The notes: a model not told the origin generated them from the letters alone. 64,000 nt of DNA from Macrococcus hajekii (GCF_004359505.1 NZ_SCWE01000001.1:496001-560000); one strand, 5' to 3'. Counted from the first letter of the stretch, positions 28,667 to 37,435 are shown. Numbers and translations: made by a program.

Positions 28667-29359
28667 CTATCTTTCAATCCTTTCTTCCTGGCGTTTTTTA
28701 ATAACTGGTACCTTAACAAGTTCATCCGTCTCAAGCTTCTTGTGCTCGGCAGGTTGATTGATTTTTGCGAGGTCGACTTCTACTGACAAAGCTTGAAAGT
28801 CTTCTGAGTTTAATGCTCTTAAGTCCGCCTGAAGGGTACGTTTCAGTTCTTCAAGCGTGATTCTCGCTGTGTGTAACTGGTTCATCTCTTCTTTATTCTT
28901 CTGAGGCATTCTTACAAGATGCATATAATAATCAACGAGATTGACTGTATTATCTAAGTGAGAAAAGAAAAAGCTATCAACTTTGAAGAATTTTCGCGGC
29001 TGTTTCTGTACGGTTTTATAAATAATACGTGCAATACGGTTAATTTCATTCACATTCTTGAAATCTTTGATACTTCGCACTTTTGTATATTGAGACATGA
29101 GTGTCTTGATTTTAGGACTTGCCTCGCTCAGATGCTTTCTGACATATTTGTATTCTCGTCTGGATAGACCTGCCTGCTCCAGGTACTGTTTTGATGTCAT
29201 CCACTGTATAGGCATATAAGCACCTATATAACTGCCTAGCATAACAAACCAGTCAATCCACTGATCAAAGGCAAAGTAGGTGGTGCTGATAAAACCTATA
29301 ATTAAAGCAACAGGTACAGCGAATATAGCACCTAAATAGTATGAGATATTATATTTCAT
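28667..29359 (-). CDS. xpaC: XpaC-like protein, 5-bromo-4-chloroindolyl phosphate hydrolysis family
   Basis: A 230-residue protein with two N-terminal membrane helices (ISYYLGAIFAVPVALIIGF; then WIDWFVMLGSYIGAYMPI), and a charged helical cytosolic part, as in XpaC, the partner encoded next to TelA in Firmicutes. Its real function is unknown, the family name coming from a screening phenotype. ATG 29359 is preferred to ATG 29368, which abuts the AAAGGA ribosome site. telA follows directly. Confidence 0.82.
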   Translation of the reverse strand: MKYNISYYLGAIFAVPVALIIGFISTTYFAFDQWIDWFVMLGSYIGAYMPIQWMTSKQYLEQAGLSRREYKYVRKHLSEASPKIKTLMSQYTKVRSIKDFKNVNEINRIARIIYKTVQKQPRKFFKVDSFFFSHLDNTVNLVDYYMHLVRMPQKNKEEMNQLHTARITLEELKRTLQADLRALNSEDFQALSVEVDLAKINQPAEHKKLETDELVKVPVIKKRQEERIER

Positions 29360-29385
29360 GGCGTTCATTCCTTTTATAGAGATAA

Positions 29386-29652
29386 CTAGATCTGCTTGAA
29401 CTGATCAAATTCACGGTAATCGATTTCTTCATGATTGTAAGAGGAAATTTTAGCGAACATATTTGGGCCTTTAAGAACACGGTCCATAAACTGCTTCACA
29501 TCGTCCTCTTGACCTGATACGTATATTTCAACGTAATCTTCAACATTCTCTACGGTGCCGGTGATTTTGAAATTATTTGCGATATTGACAGTCGCTTTTC
29601 TAAAACCTACACCTTGAACACGTCCAAAAATCTTATAATGTTGCGTTACCAT
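29386..29652 (-). CDS. acyP: Acylphosphatase
   Basis: An 88-residue small cytosolic enzyme hydrolysing acyl phosphates. The signature GRVQGVGFR carries the phosphate-binding Arg, and the catalytic Asn falls in the NFKITGTVENVEDY strand (N-x-x-x-x-V). ATG 29652 has GAGGTG seven bases upstream; an upstream GTG 29661 overlaps that site. Single-copy housekeeping gene with no operon partner. Confidence 0.93.
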   Translation of the reverse strand: MVTQHYKIFGRVQGVGFRKATVNIANNFKITGTVENVEDYVEIYVSGQEDDVKQFMDRVLKGPNMFAKISSYNHEEIDYREFDQFKQI

Positions 29653-29739
29653 AGTATTCACCTCTTCAGCACTTTCTTATTTCAATTATATGTATTTAAT
29701 GTCGAAATTCCTAATAAATCGCATTACTAAGTCAATTAC

Positions 29740-29787
29740 TTGAAAAATTATGATTAAACTTTCATAATTATGTAGAACTTATGAAAG
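29740..29787 (+). promoter_or_regulatory. Promoter with operator-like palindrome for the DUF1033 gene
   Basis: TTGAAA (29740-29745), 17-base spacer, CATAAT (29763-29768). A 9-bp inverted repeat CTTTCATAA (29759-29767) / TTATGAAAG (29779-29787) covers the -10 and the start region. It could be an operator for an unknown regulator or a leader hairpin. Confidence 0.5.
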
Positions 29788-29798
29788 AAGGGATTAAC

Positions 29799-30092
29799 AT
29801 GTTTGATGTCATCATCATTCGCGCAGATTATGAAGGCTGGTGGCTATTTGACGACTGGCAGAATCATATTATTTATAAAGAAAGTTATCCTGATTATGAG
29901 GCTTTTTCAGCAGCATATCAGCAACAACTGAAAGCTTTAAAAAATAAGTTTACAAATGAATTAATAGGGAAACACAACATATATGCTTTTTATAATAATT
30001 GTGAAATTGAGTATTGTGCAGATTGCGATGAGGACATGCAGATTTTCTATAGTCTGATAACCCTTAAAGATGGAGAAATTTATTACGAATAA
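29799..30092 (+). CDS. DUF1033 family protein
   Basis: A 97-residue cytosolic protein that begins MFDVIIIRADYEGWWLFDDW, the DUF1033 signature, and carries two CxxC-like Cys near its end (EYCADCDEDMQIFY). Family function unknown, present across Bacilli. ATG 29799 follows GAAGGGA; an in-frame ATG 18 bases earlier overlaps the upstream palindrome. Controlled perhaps by the palindromic site at its promoter. Confidence 0.78.
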   Translation: MFDVIIIRADYEGWWLFDDWQNHIIYKESYPDYEAFSAAYQQQLKALKNKFTNELIGKHNIYAFYNNCEIEYCADCDEDMQIFYSLITLKDGEIYYE

Positions 30093-30129
30093 GTAAATTT
30101 GTAAATACTGAATTTTACAAAAAATTGTA

Positions 30130-30158
30130 TTGCATAACGTTTTGGGTTATTTTATAAT
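30130..30158 (+). promoter_or_regulatory. cspA promoter
   Basis: TTGCAT (30130-30135), 17-base spacer, TATAAT (30153-30158). The transcript would start near 30165, giving a 5' untranslated region of about 100 bases. Confidence 0.78.
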
Positions 30159-30182
30159 AATATCAAGCAATAGGCGTTATTC

Positions 30183-30223
30183 CATATTACAAAGTAAGTA
30201 AGTCTTATTTATTTTGTAATATG
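30183..30223 (+). promoter_or_regulatory. cspA 5'UTR hairpin
   Basis: An 11-bp perfect stem 30183-30193/30213-30223 in the long leader of cspA. Cold-shock genes of Firmicutes, including staphylococcal csp genes, use leader structures that switch with temperature, so this may be a thermosensitive element; function is inferred. Confidence 0.5.
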
Positions 30224-30264
30224 CGAATAATTGCATATTGAATTTTAGTCTTGGAGGTTTCAAA

Positions 30265-30465
30265 ATGAAACAAGGTACAGTTAAATGGTTTAATGCAGAA
30301 AAAGGGTTTGGCTTCATCGAAATCGAAGGAGAAAATGATGTATTCGTACATTTCTCAGCAATTAACCAAGAAGGTTACAAATCGTTAGAAGAAGGCCAAG
30401 CAGTGGAATTCGAAGTCGTTGAAGGCGACCGCGGACCACAAGCAGCTAACGTTATTAAATTATAA
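30265..30465 (+). CDS. cspA: Cold-shock protein, CspA family
   Basis: A 66-residue OB-fold RNA chaperone. RNP1 (KGFGFIEIE) and RNP2 (VFVHFSAI) are intact, with the [11 protein letters not shown] start and the QAANVIKL end. Binds single-stranded RNA and DNA and prevents stable mRNA structures at low temperature. ATG 30265 follows TTGGAGG; the in-frame ATG at 30238 lies before that site. Single gene with long leader. Confidence 0.95.
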   Translation: MKQGTVKWFNAEKGFGFIEIEGENDVFVHFSAINQEGYKSLEEGQAVEFEVVEGDRGPQAANVIKL

Positions 30466-30490
30466 TTTTAAATTATAGATGAACGTTAAT

Positions 30491-30527
30491 AAGATACCCT
30501 GGCGGATTGCCGGGGTATCTTATTTTT
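30491..30527 (+). terminator. Terminator after cspA
   Basis: 13-base arms 30491-30503/30509-30521 with one G-U pair, GGATT loop, followed by TATTTTT. Confidence 0.87.
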
Positions 30528-30550
30528 AGTATTTGAATTAATATAATTAT

Positions 30551-30562
30551 ATTATGTAAACT
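30551..30562 (+). repeat. Intergenic 12-bp motif, copy A
   Basis: ATTATGTAAACT. Identical 12-mers occur at 37539-37550 (plus) and at 47811-47822 and 58076-58087 (minus), all in intergenic AT-rich sequence. Confidence 0.75.
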
Positions 30563-30623
30563 TATTATAATCAATATAAATATAAGATCTTAGTAAAAAG
30601 AGAAAGTTGCTAAGCAAACATAC

Positions 30624-30647
30624 AAAAAAACCCTGCATAAGCAGGGT
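30624..30647 (-). terminator. Terminator of the ABC-F gene
   Basis: Minus-strand stem ACCCTGC/GCAGGGT with TTAT loop and seven T residues, immediately after the stop codon. Confidence 0.9.
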
Positions 30648-30653
30648 AGCAGA

Positions 30654-32255
30654 CTATTTTAATAGTCCTTGTTCTTTCAGATATTCTTCGTAAGTAATTT
30701 CTTTAGAAAGTCCGCCAGGTACATTCAGATCAATGACACGGTTAGCGATTGTGTTGATAAACTCAAAGTCATATGATGTAAAGATTAATGAGCCTTTAAA
30801 TGCTTTTAAGCCATCATTGACAGCAGTGATACTTTCTAAATCCAAGTGGTTTGTCGGCTCATCAAGTAAAAGGACATTTGCTGATGACAACATCATTTTA
30901 GAGAGCATACAGCGTACTTTCTCGCCCCCTGATAATACAGTAGCCTTTTTACGTACTTCTTCACCAGAGAAGAGCATGCGGCCGAGGAATCCACGTAGGA
31001 ACGTCTCAGTTTGTTCTTCTGGTGGTGCATATTGACGTAACCATTCTACTAAATCGATATTTTTACCTTCAAAGAACTCAGAGTTATCTTTTGGTAGAAA
31101 ACTTTGTGTTGTCGTGATACCCCATTTATATGAACCTTCATCCGCTTCCATTTCTCCAGCAAGGATTTTAAGAAGGGTAGATTTTGCAATCTCAGAATCA
31201 CCGACAAGTACAGCTTTATCATTCGGATTCATTGTGAATGAGACATTATCAAGAACTTTGACACCATCAATCGTTTTTGAGAGTCCTTGCACTGATAATA
31301 ATTCATTTCCGATTTCACGTTCTGGTTTGAAGTTAACAAATGGGTATTTACGTGAAGAAGGCTGGATATCATCCAGTTCAATTTTCTCAAGCATTTTCTT
31401 ACGGCTTGTGGCTTGTTTTGATTTAGATGCATTCGCACTGAATCTCGCAACGAAGTCCTGTAACTCTTTGATTTTTTCTTCTTTTTTCTTATTTGAGTCC
31501 TGCAGCATGCTTTGAGCAAGCTGACTTGATTGATACCAGAAGTCATAGTTACCGACATAGACTTTAATTTTACCGTAGTCAAGATCGGCGATATGTGTAC
31601 ATACATTGTTTAAGAAGTGACGGTCATGGGATACGACGATGACTGTATTCTCAAAGTTGATAAGGAAATCTTCAAGCCAGTTGATAGCAGGGATATCCAG
31701 ACCATTGGTAGGCTCATCGAGTAAAAGGACATCTGGTTCACCGAAAATAGCCTGTGCAAGTAAGACTTTGACTTTTTGGTTGTTTTCTAGTTCAGACATC
31801 TGTTTATCATGAAACTCTTCCTTGATTCCGAGACCTGATAATAGAACTTGAGCATCTGACTCAGCTGTCCAGCCGCCCATCTCTCCGAAATCACCTTCAA
31901 GCTCGGCTGCACGCATACCATCTTCGTCGCTGAAGTCAGGCTTCATGTAGATTTCATTTTTTTCTGTCATCACATTCCACAGTTTCTCATTACCACGAAG
32001 AACAACATCAAGTACACGCTCATCCTCGTATGCAAAGTGATCCTGCTTCAGGACTGAAAGGCGTTCATCCTTACCTAAAGAGACATTACCTGTCTGTGAA
32101 TCGAGCTCTCCTGATAAAATCTTCAGGAAAGTTGATTTACCTGCACCATTGGCACCGATAAGACCGTAACAGTTGCCCGGTGTAAATTTAATATTAACGT
32201 CTTCAAATAATTTGCGATCACCGAAACGAAGACTGACATTAGATACTTGTAACAT
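30654..32255 (-). CDS. ABC-F family ATPase (YbiT/YkpA-like)
   Basis: A 533-residue soluble protein with two nucleotide-binding domains and no membrane part, of the ABC-F type that acts on ribosomes. NBD1 has a normal Walker A (GANGAGKST) and Walker B (VLLLDEPTN) but its signature is SELENNQKVKV rather than LSGGQ. NBD2 has a standard signature (LSGGEKVRCML) but a degenerate Walker A (GDSEIAKST). The linker is rich in Lys/Glu coiled-coil. These deviations belong to the YbiT-type subfamily as I recall. Function could be ribosome rescue or translation factor; resistance is not implied. Confidence 0.88.
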   Translation of the reverse strand: MLQVSNVSLRFGDRKLFEDVNIKFTPGNCYGLIGANGAGKSTFLKILSGELDSQTGNVSLGKDERLSVLKQDHFAYEDERVLDVVLRGNEKLWNVMTEKNEIYMKPDFSDEDGMRAAELEGDFGEMGGWTAESDAQVLLSGLGIKEEFHDKQMSELENNQKVKVLLAQAIFGEPDVLLLDEPTNGLDIPAINWLEDFLINFENTVIVVSHDRHFLNNVCTHIADLDYGKIKVYVGNYDFWYQSSQLAQSMLQDSNKKKEEKIKELQDFVARFSANASKSKQATSRKKMLEKIELDDIQPSSRKYPFVNFKPEREIGNELLSVQGLSKTIDGVKVLDNVSFTMNPNDKAVLVGDSEIAKSTLLKILAGEMEADEGSYKWGITTTQSFLPKDNSEFFEGKNIDLVEWLRQYAPPEEQTETFLRGFLGRMLFSGEEVRKKATVLSGGEKVRCMLSKMMLSSANVLLLDEPTNHLDLESITAVNDGLKAFKGSLIFTSYDFEFINTIANRVIDLNVPGGLSKEITYEEYLKEQGLLK

Positions 32256-32368
32256 AACATTCTCCTTAATATTTATTTCCGTTCAAAATTATATCATATT
32301 TTTACCCGCTTCTTATACTTTATTGTATATGGATGTTATAATAAACAAAAAGTACTTAAGGAGTTTTT

Positions 32369-33247
32369 ATGGAAAACATGGAAAGCAATGAACAACGATT
32401 ATCAGGCAGTATAGACTTTTTAAAAGTCGCAGGACTTGAAGGCTCTACTTATCGACTGCTTGGACCCAACAGTGAAGAGGTCAAGCTGAACGCATCAGAA
32501 ATTGAAGAGGACGATGAACTGGTTATCGGCGAGGATTATAGTTTCTTTGTCTATCCAGGACGTACGGGAGATCTCTTTGCGACGCAGAATATGCCCGTTA
32601 TTACTACAAATAAATATGACTGGGTAAAGGTCATTAAAAAAGATAGAGACGGTGTGACAGTGGACATCGGTCTGCCGAGAGAAATTATTATCCCTTGGGA
32701 AGATCTGCCTAAACTGAAGGAAGTATGGCCGGAAACAGGGGATGAACTTTTCTGTACGTTACGAGTCGATCGTAATGACCAGATTTATGCTCGTCTGGCA
32801 TCTGAGACCATTGTGACCTCACTTTATACGCCAGCACCAGAAGAAGTCCTTCATACGACCATTGAAGCCTATCCGTATCGCTTGCTTCGTATCGGTACAT
32901 TCCTGCTTTCAAAAGAAGGCTACAAAATCTTTGTGCATGAAAGTGAACGTCGCGAGGAACCTAGATTAGGTGAAAAAGTGGAAGTCCGTATTATCGGACA
33001 TAAGGATAACGGCGAACTGAATGGGTCATTTTTACCGCTCGCTCATGTCCGGATGGATGATGATAGTGAGATGATTCTTTCAATGCTTGATGAGTATAAT
33101 GGAGAATTGCCGTTCTCTGATAAGTCAGATCCGGAAGCTATCAGAGAAGTGTTCAAGATGAGTAAGGGCAGTTTCAAACGTGCGATAGGTAAGCTCTACA
33201 AAGAAAAAAGAATTGTGATTGAAACTGATAAAATCAAAAAGATATAG
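32369..33247 (+). CDS. cvfB: Conserved virulence factor B (CvfB), S1-like RNA-binding protein
   Basis: A 292-residue cytosolic RNA-binding protein with three S1-like OB folds and a C-terminal winged-helix domain (about 225-290). Typical segments: AGLEGSTYRLLG, GLPREIIIPWEDLP, GYKIFVHESERREEPRLGE and MSKGSFKRAIGKLYKEKRI. In S. aureus CvfB affects agr, haemolysin and protease expression. SD TTAAGGAG lies upstream of ATG 32369. It is divergent from the ABC-F gene, sharing a 110-base gap. Confidence 0.93.
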   Translation: MENMESNEQRLSGSIDFLKVAGLEGSTYRLLGPNSEEVKLNASEIEEDDELVIGEDYSFFVYPGRTGDLFATQNMPVITTNKYDWVKVIKKDRDGVTVDIGLPREIIIPWEDLPKLKEVWPETGDELFCTLRVDRNDQIYARLASETIVTSLYTPAPEEVLHTTIEAYPYRLLRIGTFLLSKEGYKIFVHESERREEPRLGEKVEVRIIGHKDNGELNGSFLPLAHVRMDDDSEMILSMLDEYNGELPFSDKSDPEAIREVFKMSKGSFKRAIGKLYKEKRIVIETDKIKKI

Positions 33248-33252
33248 TACTG

Positions 33253-33285
33253 TCCCTCACTTATCATAAGTGGGGGATTCTTTTT
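33253..33285 (+). terminator. Terminator after cvfB
   Basis: 11-bp stem with one G-U pair around TCA, followed by T residues to 33285. Confidence 0.83.
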
Positions 33286-33351
33286 GTATACTAAACAAAA
33301 TGTCTAATTGATAAGTATTTAAATTATAAGTACACTTATTTAATAAGTTAA

Positions 33352-33383
33352 AAAGGGACTACATCGTTTGATATAGTCCCTTT
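33352..33383 (-). terminator. Terminator of pepF
   Basis: 10-bp perfect stem 33352-33361/33374-33383 with a 12-base loop. On the minus strand T residues follow. Confidence 0.8.
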
Positions 33384-33387
33384 AAAA

Positions 33388-35193
33388 TTATTCGATTTCC
33401 TCTGTTAGTTTTTCCAGTTCATCAACTAATGAACCAATGTAAGCAATCGTCTCTTTAAGAGGTGCATCACTCGTCAAGTCGATGCCAGCCATCTTAGCCA
33501 GCTCAACAGGTGGTTTTGAACCGCCTGCTTTTAGAACTTCTAACCATTCATCTACAGCAGGTTGTCCTTCTTCATTAATACGTTTAGACATTAGCGTAGC
33601 AATCGTCAGACCTGCAGAATAAGTGTACGGATAAAGGCCCATATAGTAATGTGGCTGACGCATCCATGTCAATTCTGCTCCATCAGTGATTTCAACAGCA
33701 TCACCCCAGAAATCAGAGATGACTTTCTTTTTAATCTCATTGAGCATAGGTGCTGTCATATTCTCACCTGCATCTACATGTCTGTATACTTCACGCTGAT
33801 AAGCCGCTTCCAGCAGATGCGTGACAAAGTTATGGTAATAAGTTCTTGAGATAATCGAAGCGATGACCCAGCGCTTAAACTTAGGATTGTCTGACTCTTT
33901 AAGTAAGTAGTTAGCCATCAGCATCTCATTCATCGTACTTGGCGCTTCTACAAAATAGAGAGAGCTCTCTGCATCAAAGATATTCTGGTGACTATTAGCA
34001 AGATCAAAGTGCCCTGCATGTCCAAGTTCATGTGCAAGAACAAATACTTCTGTCATTTTACTTGTCCATGAAATTAAGATAAATGGGTTAGTGGAGTAGG
34101 GACTCGCACAAAATGCACCTGTTGATTTGCCCTTATTCTGTACAAAGTCGATATATCTTTTACTGTAGGCGTCATCTACCAGTTTCATATAGTCTTCACC
34201 CATAACGGATAAAGCTTTATTAATATAATCCTGTGACTCAGCCACTGTAATATCAGGCTCATAAGACTCATCTAAAGAGATCTTAAGATCCTCAAATCTC
34301 ATAGTATCCAAATGATTTGTTTTCTGCAGCAGCTTCGCATAACGACGCATATGAGGTGCGAGTTCCGTCGTAATCAGATCGATCTGGCGGTTGTATAATT
34401 CACGTGAAACTTCCTGACGTTCAAGCAGGAAATCAATAACAGAGTCATAGCCACGCAGCTTAGATTCCATTTTCTCCTGCTGTACAGCCATATCATATGT
34501 TTTAGCCGTCGTATTCTCATATTTTCTGAGTGTATCAGAGAACTTTCTGAATGCATTTCGACGTATTTCTGTATCTGCATCTACTTCAAGTTCTCCTTCG
34601 AATGAGACATAGCTCATCGGAATTTCTTTGCCATGGGCTTCAAATGTACCAAAATCGATATCCAGCATTTTAGTCGTATCATATAAACCATAAGGTGCAT
34701 TAAATGTAGAGGAGAAAGCAGCAAGGGCTTTTTCAACCTCCGGATGAAGCTGATGCGGTTTTCTCATCACGAGCTTTTCTAGGTAGCGTCTGTATTTCTG
34801 AGAATTATTTTTGATATCTTCAAGTTTATCTGCATCCAGTGCAAGAAGCTCTGAATCAATGAATGATAGTTCACTCGCGATTTCACCATAAATAGAGCCG
34901 AATTTACCATATAATTTCTGAGATTCAGCATCTGTCTGGTCAACACTGAGTATTAAGTTAGCATAGTTACCGAGACGATTGATTGCTTCTGCGAGACGCG
35001 CATAGTCGTCAAGCATAGCTTCTACAGTTTTAGAGTCAACTAATGTAGCTTTATATTGCTGATTAAATGCTTTTACTTCTTGGAGTGTTTGATCAAGGAA
35101 CTGGTAGAACGTCTCATTATTTTTAAATAGGGGGCTTAAATCCCACGTTTCCTCAATATTAACTTCACTTCTCAATTTTGACACTTTATCCAT
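33388..35193 (-). CDS. pepF: Oligoendopeptidase F
   Basis: A 601-residue M3B zinc metallopeptidase that degrades oligopeptides in the cytosol. The zinc motif HExxH is in VLAHELGHAGHFD (around residue 387), followed by a downstream Glu (AEAPSTMNE-like; here FVEAPSTMNEML). The N-terminus EETWDLSPLF matches the family. Alone, with its own terminator. Confidence 0.95.
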   Translation of the reverse strand: MDKVSKLRSEVNIEETWDLSPLFKNNETFYQFLDQTLQEVKAFNQQYKATLVDSKTVEAMLDDYARLAEAINRLGNYANLILSVDQTDAESQKLYGKFGSIYGEIASELSFIDSELLALDADKLEDIKNNSQKYRRYLEKLVMRKPHQLHPEVEKALAAFSSTFNAPYGLYDTTKMLDIDFGTFEAHGKEIPMSYVSFEGELEVDADTEIRRNAFRKFSDTLRKYENTTAKTYDMAVQQEKMESKLRGYDSVIDFLLERQEVSRELYNRQIDLITTELAPHMRRYAKLLQKTNHLDTMRFEDLKISLDESYEPDITVAESQDYINKALSVMGEDYMKLVDDAYSKRYIDFVQNKGKSTGAFCASPYSTNPFILISWTSKMTEVFVLAHELGHAGHFDLANSHQNIFDAESSLYFVEAPSTMNEMLMANYLLKESDNPKFKRWVIASIISRTYYHNFVTHLLEAAYQREVYRHVDAGENMTAPMLNEIKKKVISDFWGDAVEITDGAELTWMRQPHYYMGLYPYTYSAGLTIATLMSKRINEEGQPAVDEWLEVLKAGGSKPPVELAKMAGIDLTSDAPLKETIAYIGSLVDELEKLTEEIE

Positions 35194-35353
35194 CTCCCTT
35201 CATGATTAGTCCTATTATATCACTGGACTTGAAGCCACACAAAAAGTTATCTGACTATTATTACTATTTTATTAAGTCAGTTTATGTTTATTTGTCTGAA
35301 AGATTTAATTAGGGGTATAGGAACGGGTAGAATAGTATTAAGGAGGTGTTTTA

Positions 35354-35719
35354 ATGTTTACGTTAGCTGATATAAGTTACACAGAGATTCCTAGCTTTCT
35401 TTTAATCTCGATTGTCGGCATGTTGCTACTTTCTATCATTTTCGGTTTATTAACTCGTCATTTTATACTGGCACCTGTACTGACATTTGTCTTTCTTGGT
35501 ATTGCAGCATTCATTCTACCGAACTTCTTTGATATTAAGTATCAGCCGCTTCTTGGCTATGCAACATTCCTGACAGTCATCTCGCTCATTCTCAGTATCC
35601 TGTTCTGGTATTTGATGCGCGATCGTCGCAAACAGAAGAAAATAAGACGTGAAGCACAACTTCACCGTGAAGACTTTGAGAATAAATACAATCGTAAAGA
35701 AAAAGACCACACACTTTAA
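35354..35719 (+). CDS. Small membrane protein, possibly DUF2651-like
   Basis: A 121-residue protein with three predicted membrane helices (about 15-33, 41-55, 68-89) and a positively charged C-terminal tail (RDRRKQKKIRREAQ). Core wording RHFILAPVLTFVFLGIAAFI is similar to DUF2651 proteins of Bacillus; the match is weak. Function unknown. Good ribosome site AAGGAGGTG and an intrinsic terminator directly after the stop show a single-gene unit. Confidence 0.65.
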   Translation: MFTLADISYTEIPSFLLISIVGMLLLSIIFGLLTRHFILAPVLTFVFLGIAAFILPNFFDIKYQPLLGYATFLTVISLILSILFWYLMRDRRKQKKIRREAQLHREDFENKYNRKEKDHTL

Positions 35720-35743
35720 GACATGCTTGCATGTCTTTTTTTT
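35720..35743 (+). terminator. Terminator after the small membrane gene
   Basis: 7-base arms GACATGC/GCATGTC with a tiny loop and eight T residues. Confidence 0.82.
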
Positions 35744-35779
35744 ACGTAAAATTTACGCTATAGTCATTCAATATTTACA
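35741..35779 (+). promoter_or_regulatory. PhoP-like hexamer repeats upstream of a secreted protein gene
   Basis: TTTACG at 35741 and 35752 (11 apart) and TTTACA at 35774 (33 from the first): three hexamers in 11-bp phase, as in PhoP boxes (TT[AT]ACA repeats spaced by 5 bp). The last one can be a -35 with TAATAA (35796-35801). Another TTTACA at 35787 is out of phase by two. Suggestive only. Confidence 0.4.
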
Positions 35780-35822
35780 TCGTCTCTTTACACTGTAATA
35801 AACAGACTCTAGGGGGATAATC

Positions 35823-37427
35823 ATGAATAAATTAGCAAAAGTTATGGCTACAGGTGCGCTTGCAGCGATGTTTACTGCACCTTATGCAGATGCAGCATCC
35901 GTACTGTCTACAAATAGTGATAGTCATCTATCTGTGAATCAATTGGCACGTTACGACTCTCAAACAACCTTTGGCGAAAGTGGGACAGAGATTGTGATGT
36001 ATGATACGCACTATAAGCGTGCATACTCTATTAACGGTGCCTTAAATGCGATTGATATTCTGGATGCCTCGCAGCTTAAATCCGGAGCTTTCCCTTTATA
36101 TAAGCGGATTCAGCTCAGTGACTTCAATGTGGAGGGATCAGATATTACCAGCATTGCCATACATCCACAGCATAAATATATTGCTGTCAGCGTGCCAGCA
36201 GCAAATAAAACTGATAACGGTCATATCGTATTTCTAACGATGGAAGGCCAGTTTTTGAGTCAGGTTGAAGTAGGGGCACTGCCGGACATGGTAACTTTTA
36301 CAGGTGATGGCAGAAACCTTCTTGTAGCTAATGAAGGAGAACCCAATGATCCTTATACTGTTAACCCTGAAGGCTCGGTTTCTGTCATAGCAGCAAATCC
36401 TAATGGACGCATCACTCAGAAAGATGTCACAACTACTTATTTTAATCGTCAGATGATAGGAGGAGATGTACGTAACCTCGGTCGTAATGATGAAGAAAGC
36501 TTTCTCAATATAGAACCTGAATATATTACTATTGATAAAAATAATCGCTATGCTTATGTGTCTATTCAGGAACGTAATGCAATTGCAAAATATGATATCA
36601 AGGTGAAGAGGTTTATATCAGTCACTGGATTAGGTTACAAGGATTATGGCAAAACAACTATTGATGTCTCTGATAAAGACGGTAAAATCAATATGCAGAA
36701 CTATCCATTATTCGGCATGTATCAGCCTGATGGCATCAGTCATATCGACTATAAAGGTAAGACATATATCCTTACAGCTAATGAAGGAGATACACAGGAC
36801 TATAAAGGTTTCTCAGAAGAAACGCGTGTAGCAGACATCGCAGATCACTTCAATACGTCTAGTGGCTATTTTAAGGGGTATGATACATCTATTTTGAAAG
36901 ATAAGAAGTCTTTAGGTCGATTAAAGACATCAACGAGCAATCCATTTATCAATGCTGATGGGTCTTACGATGCTGTCGTTACATTTGGAGGACGTTCATT
37001 CTCGGTGATTGAAGCGGATACGATGAAACGCGTATTTGACAGTGGCAATGATTTCGAGAGAATCACAGCTCAAGCATTTCCGGATGCATTTAATAGTCAG
37101 CAGGAAGAACCCGAGAAAGTTGAATTTGATAATCGCAGTGATGATAAAGGTCCTGAACCGGAATCAGTAACGGTTGGTAAAGTTGGTCGTCATCAGTATG
37201 CATTTATTGGTTTAGAACGTACAGGCGGCATTATGGTTTATAATATAGACAATCCGACAAAACCTGTATTCGAGACTTATTTCAAATCAGCCGATAACAA
37301 GGATATTTCACCAGAAGGTTTAACGTTTATTCCAAAACAGGATTCACCAACGAAAAAACCATTACTGTTAGCAAGTCACGAGATGTCAGGTACCATTGCA
37401 GTATACGAATTAAACAGCAGTAAATAA
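35823..37427 (+). CDS. Secreted choice-of-anchor I family beta-propeller protein
   Basis: A 534-residue protein with a clear signal peptide (MNKLAKVMATG to YADA, cleavage likely before ASVLS). The rest is a beta-propeller-like fold of the choice-of-anchor I family: ITSIAIHPQHKYIAVSVP, PDMVTFTGDGRNLLVANEGE, NEGDTQDYKGFSEETRV, and KVGRHQYAFIGLERTGG. Such proteins are secreted or cell-wall associated and are sometimes linked to phosphate scavenging, but activity is unknown. No LPxTG is seen. Possible PhoP-like control upstream. Confidence 0.85.
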   Translation: MNKLAKVMATGALAAMFTAPYADAASVLSTNSDSHLSVNQLARYDSQTTFGESGTEIVMYDTHYKRAYSINGALNAIDILDASQLKSGAFPLYKRIQLSDFNVEGSDITSIAIHPQHKYIAVSVPAANKTDNGHIVFLTMEGQFLSQVEVGALPDMVTFTGDGRNLLVANEGEPNDPYTVNPEGSVSVIAANPNGRITQKDVTTTYFNRQMIGGDVRNLGRNDEESFLNIEPEYITIDKNNRYAYVSIQERNAIAKYDIKVKRFISVTGLGYKDYGKTTIDVSDKDGKINMQNYPLFGMYQPDGISHIDYKGKTYILTANEGDTQDYKGFSEETRVADIADHFNTSSGYFKGYDTSILKDKKSLGRLKTSTSNPFINADGSYDAVVTFGGRSFSVIEADTMKRVFDSGNDFERITAQAFPDAFNSQQEEPEKVEFDNRSDDKGPEPESVTVGKVGRHQYAFIGLERTGGIMVYNIDNPTKPVFETYFKSADNKDISPEGLTFIPKQDSPTKKPLLLASHEMSGTIAVYELNSSK

Positions 37428-37435
37428 TAGTGTTC

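Noticed and set aside
30654-32255. Antibiotic-resistance ABC-F (Vga/Msr type)
   Set aside because: Its degenerate motifs and length fit the housekeeping YbiT-like group; nothing points to a drug-protecting interdomain arm.
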